DNA of 64,000 nucleotides from Palsa-147 sp049279675 (GTDB taxonomy: Bacteria; Acidobacteriota; Terriglobia; Acidiferrales; UBA7541). Of the stretch, positions 27,329 to 34,591 are shown piece by piece. The notes under the pieces were generated by a model. That model ran no database searches and was not told the DNA's origin. It worked only from the letters and a program-made list of their open reading frames with translations. The DNA lies in assembly GCA_049279675.1 (NCBI GenBank), contig JBAPOP010000076.1, forward strand, positions 59,432 through 123,431, given 5' to 3'. The first letter of the stretch is position 1, and every line of letters starts with the position of its first letter. A program made the translations under genes and the position numbers.

Positions 27329-28138
27329 TCACTTCCACTTCAGATCCCGGATGTCAACGGTCGCTTTGGGAATCTTCATGTTGAAAGATTCAAGCGTCTC
27401 CACGAGGATGCGTGAGACGGCTAGATTGCGGAACCATTTCTTATTTGCCGGGATGATGTACCACGGCGCTACGGAGGTGCTGCAGCGAGAGATCGCGTGT
27501 TCGTACGCGTTGACGTAATCGTCCCAATATTTTCTCTCGGCAAAATCGGCTGCGGATATTTTCCAACGCTTATCTACATCGTCGATGCGCTCCATGAAGC
27601 GCTTCTTCTGCTCCTCTTTGCTGATGTGCAGAAAAAACTTAACAATCGTTAGGCGATTTTCGCACATGAGCTCTTCAAACGCGTTGATTTCGCCGTATCT
27701 TGCGGACCAGACTTCCTTCGGAACGAGATTGTGAACGCGCGCGACCAGGACATCCTCGTAATGAGAGCGGTTGAAAATTCCGATGTCGCCGATTTGCGGC
27801 ATCGCTTTGTGGATTCGCCACAGAAAATCGTGTGCAAGTTCTTCGGCGCTCGGCTGCTTGAACGACGTCACCGCGCAGCCCTGCGGATTCAGCCCGGACA
27901 TCACGTGGCGGATGGTACCGTCCTTTCCGCCCGCGTCCATGGCCTGGAAGACGACGAGAAGCGCGTGCTTCCTTTCCGCGTACATCAGGTATTGCAGCGA
28001 GTCGAGCTTCGACAGATATTTCGTCATCTTCTCGTCTAATTTCGGGCCTTTGTGATGGCCGAATGTTTCGTCCGGATCGTACTTCGAGAGCTTTACGTTC
28101 GTGCCGGGTTTGACGGCGAATTCTTTTCGAAAGTCCAT
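27329..28138 (-). CDS. ppk2: Polyphosphate kinase 2 family protein
   Basis: A 269-residue PPK2 enzyme, which transfers phosphate between polyphosphate and nucleotides. Walker A is seen as AMDAGGKDGTIRHVM (Lys72), the Walker B/lid region as GDIGIFNRSHYEDVLVARVH, and the lid arginines in KKRFMERIDDVDKRWKIS. Length and motifs fit the single-domain PPK2 class that phosphorylates NDPs (or NMPs) at the expense of polyP. It is divergent from the TMPK-like pair and lies in a neighbourhood with Ppx, SixA and CHAD genes, all linked to polyP or phosphoryl transfer. Confidence 0.92.
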   Translation of the reverse strand: MDFRKEFAVKPGTNVKLSKYDPDETFGHHKGPKLDEKMTKYLSKLDSLQYLMYAERKHALLVVFQAMDAGGKDGTIRHVMSGLNPQGCAVTSFKQPSAEELAHDFLWRIHKAMPQIGDIGIFNRSHYEDVLVARVHNLVPKEVWSARYGEINAFEELMCENRLTIVKFFLHISKEEQKKRFMERIDDVDKRWKISAADFAERKYWDDYVNAYEHAISRCSTSVAPWYIIPANKKWFRNLAVSRILVETLESFNMKIPKATVDIRDLKWK

Positions 28139-28192
28139 TATTGCGCGCGCTCCATCGCGTTCCGATCCATTATGTTCATTGATTCGTGAGAA

Positions 28193-28225
28193 GCCTGTAA
28201 CAGAATATTCATATTCGCCTGTAAC
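28193..28225. promoter_or_regulatory. Direct repeat in the ppk2/TMPK divergent promoter
   Basis: GCCTGTAAC occurs at 28193-28201 and 28217-28225, 24 bases apart, flanking the palindrome GAATATTC (28203-28210). A sigma70-like TTGATT (28179) is 17 bases from AGAATA (28202). The layout resembles an operator overlapping the promoter of the plus-strand genes; no regulator is encoded next door. Confidence 0.35.
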
Positions 28226-28277
28226 TCCCGGAGTATCATAAGCTATTATCTCGACGTTGGAATCGAAACGGTCGGAA

Positions 28278-29015
28278 ATGCCCGAGAATATTTCTCCAGG
28301 ACAAGTCGCCGTAGCCGAACGTCCGCTCGAAAAAATCCGCGCAGCGAAACGCGATTATCCCGGCGCCCTCGTCGTCGTCGAGGGCATCGACGGCTCCGGA
28401 AAAAGCACGCAGCTCTATCTTCTGAAGCGCTGGCTCGAGATTGGCGGCTACCGGATTCACTTTACCGAGTGGAATTCGTCGCCGCTGGTGAAATCCGCGA
28501 CGCGGCGCGGCAAGCAGCGCCGCCTGCTGACTCCGGTGACTTTTTCGTTACTGCACGCGGCTGATTTTGCCGACCGCTGCGAGCGCCAAATCCTGCCGCT
28601 GCTCCATGGTGGATATCTCGTTCTTGCAGATCGCTACATTTATACCGCGTTTGCGCGCGACGTGGCCCGCGGCTGCTCGCCGCACTGGCTGCGCAATCTT
28701 TATCGCTTCGCGCCCGTCCCTGACATTACATTTTATTTCCGAGCGCCTCTCGATGTTGCCGTCAATCGCATCATGGCGGGGCGTCCGAAACTGAAATATT
28801 ACGAGGCCGGCATGGACCTCGGCATTTCGCTGGACAGGGCCGAGAGCTTTCGCATTTTCCAGGAGCGGATTCTAAATTATTACGATCAGATGATGCCCAC
28901 CGATAAATTTGTGCTGATGGATGGCACCGCGCCCGTGAATCGCCTTCAAAAGCAGATGCGGGAAATTGTGGGCGAGCGAATCAATCTCGCGCAATTCGCG
29001 CCAAAAAAATCATGA
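28278..29015 (+). CDS. Thymidylate kinase-like P-loop kinase (paralogue 1, intact Walker A)
   Basis: A 245-residue TMPK-fold protein. Walker A is GIDGSGKST (near residues 36-44), the DRY/LID-type element is VLADRYIYTAFARD, and the thymidylate-binding segment seen in true TMPKs (TREPGG) is replaced by TEWNSSPLVK. It is therefore TMPK-like rather than a proven dTMP kinase. The ATG at 28278 is preferred; a TTG at 28257 adds seven residues. It overlaps the second paralogue by 4 bases (ATGA) and precedes ppx, so a role in nucleotide or polyP phosphoryl transfer is inferred from context. Confidence 0.82.
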   Translation: MPENISPGQVAVAERPLEKIRAAKRDYPGALVVVEGIDGSGKSTQLYLLKRWLEIGGYRIHFTEWNSSPLVKSATRRGKQRRLLTPVTFSLLHAADFADRCERQILPLLHGGYLVLADRYIYTAFARDVARGCSPHWLRNLYRFAPVPDITFYFRAPLDVAVNRIMAGRPKLKYYEAGMDLGISLDRAESFRIFQERILNYYDQMMPTDKFVLMDGTAPVNRLQKQMREIVGERINLAQFAPKKS

Positions 29016-29830
29016 AGACGAGCGACAAAGCGAATTCGAACGCCGGTAGCGCGAACGGGCGCTCCGGTAAGAAGGCGGCGGGCGCGAAGCCGGTTCGCCC
29101 ATCGCGTTTTTATGGCGTGCCACTTCCGGGAGTAAAGGAAGAAGAACTCAGCGGGACGCTCATCGTGATCGAAGGCACCGATGGGTCCGGGCGTTCGACG
29201 CAGATCGCGCTGATTACGGAATGGCTCGAGTCCGAAGGATTCGCTGTCCAAACTTCGGGGCTGCGGCGTTCTTCGCTAGTTGCCGACGATATTGACGCGC
29301 TGCTGGCGGAAAACGCGGTCACGCGCCTCACCCTCGCGCTGATGTATAGCACCGATTTTTTCGATCAGCTCGAGCGCCGGATTCTGCCCGCATTGCGCTC
29401 AGGGCTGATCGTGCTCGCTGACCGTTACATCTTCACATTGATCGCGCGCGCGGCTGTGCGCGGCATCGGCCGCGACTATCTGCACGGCATCTACGAAATG
29501 GCGCTGCGGCCCGATCTAACGTTTTGGCTGAACGTCCGCCCCGAAGTCGCCTTCGACCGTGAATTCAAGAAAGCGCACACGATCAGCTATTGGGAATCGG
29601 GGCGCGACATGTCTCTTTCGAACGACCTGTTCCAATCCTTTATCCGGTATCAATCGCTGATCAAAAAAGAATTCGAGTATCTCTCGCGCCGCCACGGATT
29701 CATCGAACTCGACGGCGAAGGCGCCGTCCAATCCGTCAATCGCGAGCTTCGAAAACAAATCGGCGCGCATCTTGGGATCAAAAATACGCATTATCAGCCT
29801 TCGAGTGCGCTCGCCACTCTCTGGCGATAG
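29012..29830 (+). CDS. Thymidylate kinase-like protein with Walker A Lys to Arg (paralogue 2)
   Basis: A 272-residue TMPK-fold protein paralogous to its upstream neighbour, with a ~45-residue basic, low-complexity N-terminal extension (GSANGRSGKKAAG). The P-loop reads GTDGSGRST, so the normally invariant Walker A lysine is Arg61, while VLADRYIFTLIAR is retained. Loss of that lysine usually lowers or abolishes phosphoryl transfer, so this may be a regulatory or structural partner of paralogue 1. It is translationally coupled to paralogue 1 and followed within five bases by the ppx start. Confidence 0.8.
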   Translation: MKTSDKANSNAGSANGRSGKKAAGAKPVRPSRFYGVPLPGVKEEELSGTLIVIEGTDGSGRSTQIALITEWLESEGFAVQTSGLRRSSLVADDIDALLAENAVTRLTLALMYSTDFFDQLERRILPALRSGLIVLADRYIFTLIARAAVRGIGRDYLHGIYEMALRPDLTFWLNVRPEVAFDREFKKAHTISYWESGRDMSLSNDLFQSFIRYQSLIKKEFEYLSRRHGFIELDGEGAVQSVNRELRKQIGAHLGIKNTHYQPSSALATLWR

Positions 29831-29835
29831 ACGAC

Positions 29836-31395
29836 TTGGCCGCCCCCGTTCATCTCGCCGCGATCGACGCCGGCTCTAACGCCATACGGTTGGTTATCGC
29901 GCGTGCAACGTCTCCGGATAGATTTGAAATTCTCGACAACGAACGCGCGGCAGTACGCCTCGGGCACAACGCATTCACACGCCGCGTTCTAAGCGGACAG
30001 ACAATCACAGAGGCGGCAAAGGCGTTCCGGCATTTTCGCCGCGTGATGGATAAACATCACGTGTCCGTTTATCGCGCTGTTGCCACTTCCGCGGCGCGAG
30101 AAGCCCGCAATCGGAATGTCCTCATCGATCGAATTCGCCGCAAATCCGGGATCGAGCTCGAAGTGATCAGCGGCGAAGAAGAAGCCCACCTCGTTAGTTC
30201 GGCGGTATTGAGGACGCTCGGAGAGAGTGTGACGCCGCGAGTGATTTTTGATTTGGGCGGCGGCAGCCTCGAAATCAGCTTGCTTAGAGATCGCAAGGTG
30301 GAGCGCCGCGTCGCGTTGCCGTTGGGAACCGTGCGGCTCATGGAGACCTACGATATCGAAGGCGTGATTACGGAAGACACGGCGACGCGAATCCGCCATC
30401 ACGTGCTCACGCTTTTGCGTTCGGCTCTGCCGCAGCCGCCGAATCTTGCCGGTTCGACGGCGGTCGCTTGCGGCGGAAACGCCGAAGCGCTGACATTGCT
30501 TGCGCCGGGACCTCGGCTTCGTGGGTTTGCGACAGTAAACGTGCGGCTACTCCGTGATCAGATGTGGAAAATTTTGAGAGCCGATGTTCCGCACCGGATG
30601 AAAACATTTCGCGTTAGACGCGATCGCGCGGAAGTGATGGGCATCGCCGCCGCAGTGCTCGCGACCCTGGCGCAGTACCTGAATCTCCGCACGTTTCTTG
30701 TGCCCGGCGTGGGCGTGCGCGAGGGAATTCTGCTGGAGTTGATGGCTGCGCAATATTCCGGTACGGCAATCAGCGACGGCGAACGCCGCGAGGCCGAACG
30801 GCTCCGCGCCGGAGCCGAATGGTTCGCGCGCCGCCTGCACTACGACGCGAGCCATGCCGAACAGGTGAGGCAACTTTCCGTATCACTCTTTGATCAGTTG
30901 CGCCCTCTGCATGAGATGGAAGCCGAGCTGAGGCTCGTTTTGGAAATCGGCGCAATACTTCACGATGTGGGCCACGTCGTCAGCAACAAATCGCATCATC
31001 GACACGGCGAATATCTCATTCGCAACGGCGAGATTCCGGGATTGCGCGGCTGGCGGCGCGATATGGCCGCCGATCTCGTCCGCTACCACAATTGCAAATC
31101 CGAGCCGCAGATGGAGCATAAGTTTCACGCAGAGCTCGATAGCAAGCGGCGTCAACAGGAACGCGTGTTGACCGCAATTTTACGCATCGCGGAAAAGCTC
31201 GAGAGCGAGCACCGGAGAATGGTCGGCGGTGTTTCCGTCGACGTCGCGCGCGGCCAGGCCATTTTCCGCGTGCAGATGCAAAATGGCGCCCGACTCGACA
31301 TTGCGGGCCTCACGCGCAAAGCGGCGCTCTTCGAGAGTGAATTTCACCTGAAGCCTGTTTTCAAGCGAGCGCAGGCAAATCAAAAGGTTGCGTAA
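29836..31395 (+). CDS. ppx: Ppx/GppA family exopolyphosphatase with C-terminal HD domain
   Basis: A ~519-residue Ppx/GppA phosphatase of the actin-like ATPase fold, hydrolysing terminal phosphate from polyphosphate or pppGpp. Phosphate loops are AAIDAGSNAIRLVIA at the N-terminus and IFDLGGGSLEISLL (near residue 140); the catalytic Glu is in VISGEEEAHLV. A C-terminal HD-type domain has GAILHDVGHVVSNKSHHRHG and LVRYHN. The frame runs back to 29590 inside the TMPK-like gene; I place the start at TTG 29836, just after that gene's stop, because family homology begins there (HLAAIDAGSN). It is followed three bases later by sixA. Confidence 0.87.
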   Translation: MAAPVHLAAIDAGSNAIRLVIARATSPDRFEILDNERAAVRLGHNAFTRRVLSGQTITEAAKAFRHFRRVMDKHHVSVYRAVATSAAREARNRNVLIDRIRRKSGIELEVISGEEEAHLVSSAVLRTLGESVTPRVIFDLGGGSLEISLLRDRKVERRVALPLGTVRLMETYDIEGVITEDTATRIRHHVLTLLRSALPQPPNLAGSTAVACGGNAEALTLLAPGPRLRGFATVNVRLLRDQMWKILRADVPHRMKTFRVRRDRAEVMGIAAAVLATLAQYLNLRTFLVPGVGVREGILLELMAAQYSGTAISDGERREAERLRAGAEWFARRLHYDASHAEQVRQLSVSLFDQLRPLHEMEAELRLVLEIGAILHDVGHVVSNKSHHRHGEYLIRNGEIPGLRGWRRDMAADLVRYHNCKSEPQMEHKFHAELDSKRRQQERVLTAILRIAEKLESEHRRMVGGVSVDVARGQAIFRVQMQNGARLDIAGLTRKAALFESEFHLKPVFKRAQANQKVA

Positions 31396-31398
31396 TAC

Positions 31399-31896
31399 AT
31401 GATTCTTTATCTGGTGCGCCACGGAATTGCGATAGATCGCACTGACCCGAACTGCCCGCCGGAAATTGAACGCTTCCTGACGCGCGAAGGAATCAAAAAG
31501 ACGCGTGAAGTGGCCGAAGGTGTGCACGCCCTCGGCGTGAGGCCCACAGTCTTTATCACGAGCCCGTATGTTCGGGCCGTGCAGACGGCGCAAATCTTCG
31601 CGGAAGTTTTCGAATTCGCGCGCGATAAAATTCGCGAAAGTGCCGAGCTACGGCCGGGTAGCGGCCCGGCGGAATTTGGAAAGGAATTGGCGCACGTGAA
31701 AGCGCGAGAAGTGATTGCGTTCGGCCACGCGCCGCACATGGATCAGATCATCGCGCATCTTGTCGGCGCCCGCGGCGTGTTTACGGCGCTCAAGAAAGCC
31801 GGCGTGGCGGCGCTGGAATTCGAAGCACCGGCCGCAGCGAAAGCTACGCTGGCGTGGTTGCTGCCGCCCAAAGTTCTGCGGCACCTCGACACCTAG
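31399..31896 (+). CDS. sixA: SixA-type phosphohistidine phosphatase
   Basis: A 165-residue histidine phosphatase with the catalytic RHG at the N-terminus (LYLVRHGIAI, His8), second Arg in TSPYVRAVQTAQI and second His in VIAFGHAPHMD. Short, single-domain members of this family are SixA-like and remove phosphate from His in proteins; others act on small phosphoesters. It starts three bases after ppx in the same direction, a pairing that also occurs near CHAD genes in other bacteria (family knowledge). No histidine kinase lies nearby. Confidence 0.88.
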   Translation: MILYLVRHGIAIDRTDPNCPPEIERFLTREGIKKTREVAEGVHALGVRPTVFITSPYVRAVQTAQIFAEVFEFARDKIRESAELRPGSGPAEFGKELAHVKAREVIAFGHAPHMDQIIAHLVGARGVFTALKKAGVAALEFEAPAAAKATLAWLLPPKVLRHLDT

Positions 31897-32001
31897 TCAA
31901 TCGCACTTACCCACTTACAAATGCGCGGGCGACCGCTTGCGATTGAGCCCGCGCGCACCATGATCTCAATCTAGGCAAAATCACCAGACAGACTACCGTA
32001 G

Positions 32002-32143
32002 GGTCCGTCGGAAGACGGACCGGCCTTTCACGAATTTGATTTGCTCGATGCCTCATTTCGCAAAAAACGCGGCCGGCCCGCCGGCCAGTCCTACGAGTAC
32101 CGCCAGATCGATAGCAATCGTAGGGTCCGTCGGAAGACGGACC
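32002..32143. repeat. Twin perfect hairpins GGTCCGTC-GGAA-GACGGACC
   Basis: Two copies of a 20-base perfect hairpin with a GGAA tetraloop (32002-32021 and 32124-32143), both preceded by TAGG or GTAG and in the same orientation, 122 bases apart. GNRA-type loops make very stable RNA hairpins. They sit in a convergent gap, where a terminator or mRNA-end protector would be expected. Confidence 0.7.
32071..32094. repeat. Dispersed hairpin, family CGGCCGGyC..CCGrCCAGyCCTAC (copy 1)
   Basis: GGCCGGC-CC-GCCGGCC followed by AGTCCTAC. The same hairpin plus CAGCCCTAC tail recurs at 36361-36385 and 59965-59989, always between genes. Confidence 0.65.
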
Positions 32144-32266
32144 GCTTATCCCGCAGCACAATTTCGCCCGATATTCGCCGCAAGCCCGGCCACTTTTTCT
32201 AAAAGATTTGTTCATTATCACGCGCAGGTCGATTTTATTTTTACAAGATTTCGCGGGTAAAGAAAA

Positions 32267-33757
32267 TTAGGACGCGAGGCCCGCAACAGCCGCAGCCGCG
32301 AATTCTCTCGCCGGCTGGACGATCACGGGTGTGTTGCAAAGAGTTTCGAGAAAATGTTTTTTCTTCGCGAGCGAGCTGGCTGATTCCACGTCGTGAAGAT
32401 ATCCCTCCGCCCGCACGATTAAAGCCGCTGGCGACGTTTCGACAGAAACATGGTGGACGCGGCCGTTGTGCTCGCCGTCGAGGCCATCCGCGAGGCGAAG
32501 CGTCCCCGCGAGCCACGCTACGCTCTCGCGTTCTTCGGGCATTAGCGACGAATAGCCATCGTGTTCGGGGTTCGGTTCTGCGCCGCGGTGATATCGCGCC
32601 ACCAGCGCCGTCAAAAGTAAATCGTCGCTCGTCCATCCCAGCGGCGGCGCGAGCTCGCGAATCATTCGGTAGGACGCCTTGTGGTGGCCTGAATCTTTCT
32701 TCGCGCATCCGACGTCGTGAAGAAGCGCGGCAGCTTCGAGAATTCGCCGGCAACGCGGCTCGCGAAACGCGCGATTCAGCCCCGCATCGCGAAAGCCGCC
32801 GTAAAGTTCAAGCGCGAGCTTCGCAACGCGGCGCGAATGCTCTGTGTCAGGGTCGCGAAACGATGCCCAGGTTGTGAGCGTGGCCAGCGCAGCCACTTCA
32901 AGACGCTCTCCCTCGGGCAGACCGGCGCGCCAGACGTTCCACAAGGAATTATTCCGCGAAGTCTTCGCGCGATATTGCGCCAGATTTTCCGCGCGCGCCG
33001 CATCAATCGAATCGTTCCACTTTGCTATCGCATCGCTGCCCGAAGCCGCCGCAATTCTTCGTAGCCTTGCGCGCAGGACGTCGAGATCGTGCACGGCGCC
33101 AAGAAGATCCTGCGCCGACTTCAATTCCTCGCTCCATTCCGCGTAGTGTCGCGGCAGAAAATTCTCAAGCGTGTACCGAAATCGCTTCAGCGCGATCCGC
33201 ACGCGGTGCCATCCGATTCGGCTGCGGCTTCGCGTCGCTCGGCGATGCATTTCTCTCGCTTCGATCCATCGCTCGAGTGCCAGATGTTGGAAAACTGGGC
33301 TGCCCGCAGCAACGCGGCGCGATTTTTCGGCGAGATCCTTCGACCATTTGCGCCAGCGGCGCACGTCGAAATCGGCGAGGGCCGCCGCGGCTTCCGTTTT
33401 TGCCGCTGCTTCTTCTTTCTCGAGAATTTCGCGAATCCGAGGCTTCAGCGGATCACCTTCGGGAGCAAGCTTCTCGATCCACTCGAGCATTACTTGCACA
33501 TCCCGCAAATTACCGAGACTTTTGAAGAGAGGGCGCGAGGATTTCTTCAAAGCGCGAAGCGTTTTGTCCGGGTCGACATTCGCTAGTCCATCGGCGATCG
33601 TCCGGGAACGGCGAAGCGCCACGCGAAGATCGTGGACTGAATCCGCGTCGAAGCGTCGCACGACGCGGCTGCATTCCTTGAGAGCGCGCGTCATGAAATG
33701 CGCAAGCGCCGTTCTCTCGATTTTCCGCGGAGCGATGGGATGGGTGTTTGAAGCCAT
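32267..33757 (-). CDS. CHAD domain protein with C-terminal Ppx-like HD domain
   Basis: A 496-residue two-domain protein. The N-terminal ~270 residues are a CHAD domain, a helical bundle rich in conserved His/Arg/Lys (DSVHDLRVALRRSRTI, WHRVRIALKRFRYTLENF, AVHDLDVLRARL) that binds polyphosphate in characterised members. The C-terminal ~220 residues form an HD-type domain (AAALLHDVGCAKKDSGHH, ALVARYHRG, LRLADGLD) closely paralleling the C-terminal domain of the Ppx encoded 1 kb away. I take ATG 33757; GTG 33763 is two codons upstream. It is convergent with the ppx-sixA unit. Confidence 0.88.
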   Translation of the reverse strand: MASNTHPIAPRKIERTALAHFMTRALKECSRVVRRFDADSVHDLRVALRRSRTIADGLANVDPDKTLRALKKSSRPLFKSLGNLRDVQVMLEWIEKLAPEGDPLKPRIREILEKEEAAAKTEAAAALADFDVRRWRKWSKDLAEKSRRVAAGSPVFQHLALERWIEAREMHRRATRSRSRIGWHRVRIALKRFRYTLENFLPRHYAEWSEELKSAQDLLGAVHDLDVLRARLRRIAAASGSDAIAKWNDSIDAARAENLAQYRAKTSRNNSLWNVWRAGLPEGERLEVAALATLTTWASFRDPDTEHSRRVAKLALELYGGFRDAGLNRAFREPRCRRILEAAALLHDVGCAKKDSGHHKASYRMIRELAPPLGWTSDDLLLTALVARYHRGAEPNPEHDGYSSLMPEERESVAWLAGTLRLADGLDGEHNGRVHHVSVETSPAALIVRAEGYLHDVESASSLAKKKHFLETLCNTPVIVQPAREFAAAAVAGLAS

Positions 33758-33967
33758 GATCACAATAGCGAGCCAGAAATTCTGGCAGGGAAGCGCGTAG
33801 GATACACCTTTCAGCTCGGACGGGCAAAGCCGGCGCTCCGGTGCGAGTGGAGTGGAAAACTAGAGCTATTCCATTCGCAAATTTGTTGTCTCGAGCGCGC
33901 GCGCAGCGTACGATGCGCGCGCCACGCATGCAGCACTATCGCGTGCGCATCTTCTCCGGGAGATGTC

Positions 33968-34591
33968 ATGGACAAATCAGATTTTTCCAGGCGCAGCTTT
34001 CTGCTGCAATCGCTGGTGGGCGCGGGCAGCGCTTGGATCTTGGCGGCCTGGCCTGAAGTCCTGGCCGCACAGCAGCACGCGCAACACACGATGCGCGCAG
34101 TGGCTGCTGGCGCTCCGGCGAAACTGGAATTTCTAACAGCGGCGCAAGCAGCCGACGTCGAATCGATCACCGCCCTGATCATTCCGGCCACGGACACGCC
34201 GGGCGCGCGCGAGGCCGACGTGGTCTATTTCATCGATCGCTTTTTGCGCACAATTGCCACGGAGCAACAAAAGCCGTTCGCCGACGCGCTGGCGGCGTTG
34301 GACGCAAAACGAAAAGAGCTTTTCCCCGCGTCAGCAAGTTTTGCGTCCCTCACCGTTGCGCAGCAAATGGAAATTCTGAAGTTCATCGAGAAGACGCCGG
34401 CATTCGCGATGTTTCGATCTCTCACCGTGATCGGATTCTTCTGCAATCCGGACGAGGGCGGCAACCGCGACATGATCGGCTGGAAGCTCATCGGCTTCGA
34501 CAACGCGCCCACGCATACGCCGCCTTTCGGCTACTACGATGCCGAATTTGTCGCGGAGCACGCTGCTGTAAACAAGCGAGCCAAACCATGA
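33968..34591 (+). CDS. Gluconate 2-dehydrogenase subunit 3-like protein (Tat-exported)
   Basis: A 207-residue small subunit of a membrane-associated sugar/alcohol dehydrogenase. The N-terminus carries a twin-arginine signal, SRRSFLLQSLVGAGSAW, so it is exported folded together with its flavoprotein partner. The family core is LTAAQAADVESITALIIPATDTPGA, followed by VYFIDRFL, and the C-terminus PPFGYYD. In characterised relatives this subunit is needed for export and maturation of the catalytic chain. It overlaps the GMC flavoprotein gene by 4 bases. Confidence 0.9.
   Translation: MDKSDFSRRSFLLQSLVGAGSAWILAAWPEVLAAQQHAQHTMRAVAAGAPAKLEFLTAAQAADVESITALIIPATDTPGAREADVVYFIDRFLRTIATEQQKPFADALAALDAKRKELFPASASFASLTVAQQMEILKFIEKTPAFAMFRSLTVIGFFCNPDEGGNRDMIGWKLIGFDNAPTHTPPFGYYDAEFVAEHAAVNKRAKP

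Larger units (their letters stand above)
31897..32266. other. Convergent gap with three hairpin repeats
   Basis: 370 bases between sixA and the CHAD gene without a gene. It holds two identical hairpins, GGTCCGTC-GGAA-GACGGACC, at 32002-32021 and 32124-32143, and between them a hairpin of another family (GGCCGGC-CC-GCCGGCC plus CAGTCCTAC) at 32071-32094. The hairpins could terminate both convergent transcripts, though there is no strong T-tract directly after them. Confidence 0.7.

Noticed and set aside
24617..27518. Two long plus-strand frames (446 and 495 codons)
   Set aside because: Antisense to the M28 peptidase and class III aminotransferase; no recognisable protein features, very Arg-rich.
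32002..32143. Ends of a small insertion sequence
   Set aside because: The two hairpins are direct, not inverted, copies and enclose no open frame or target-site duplication that I can see.
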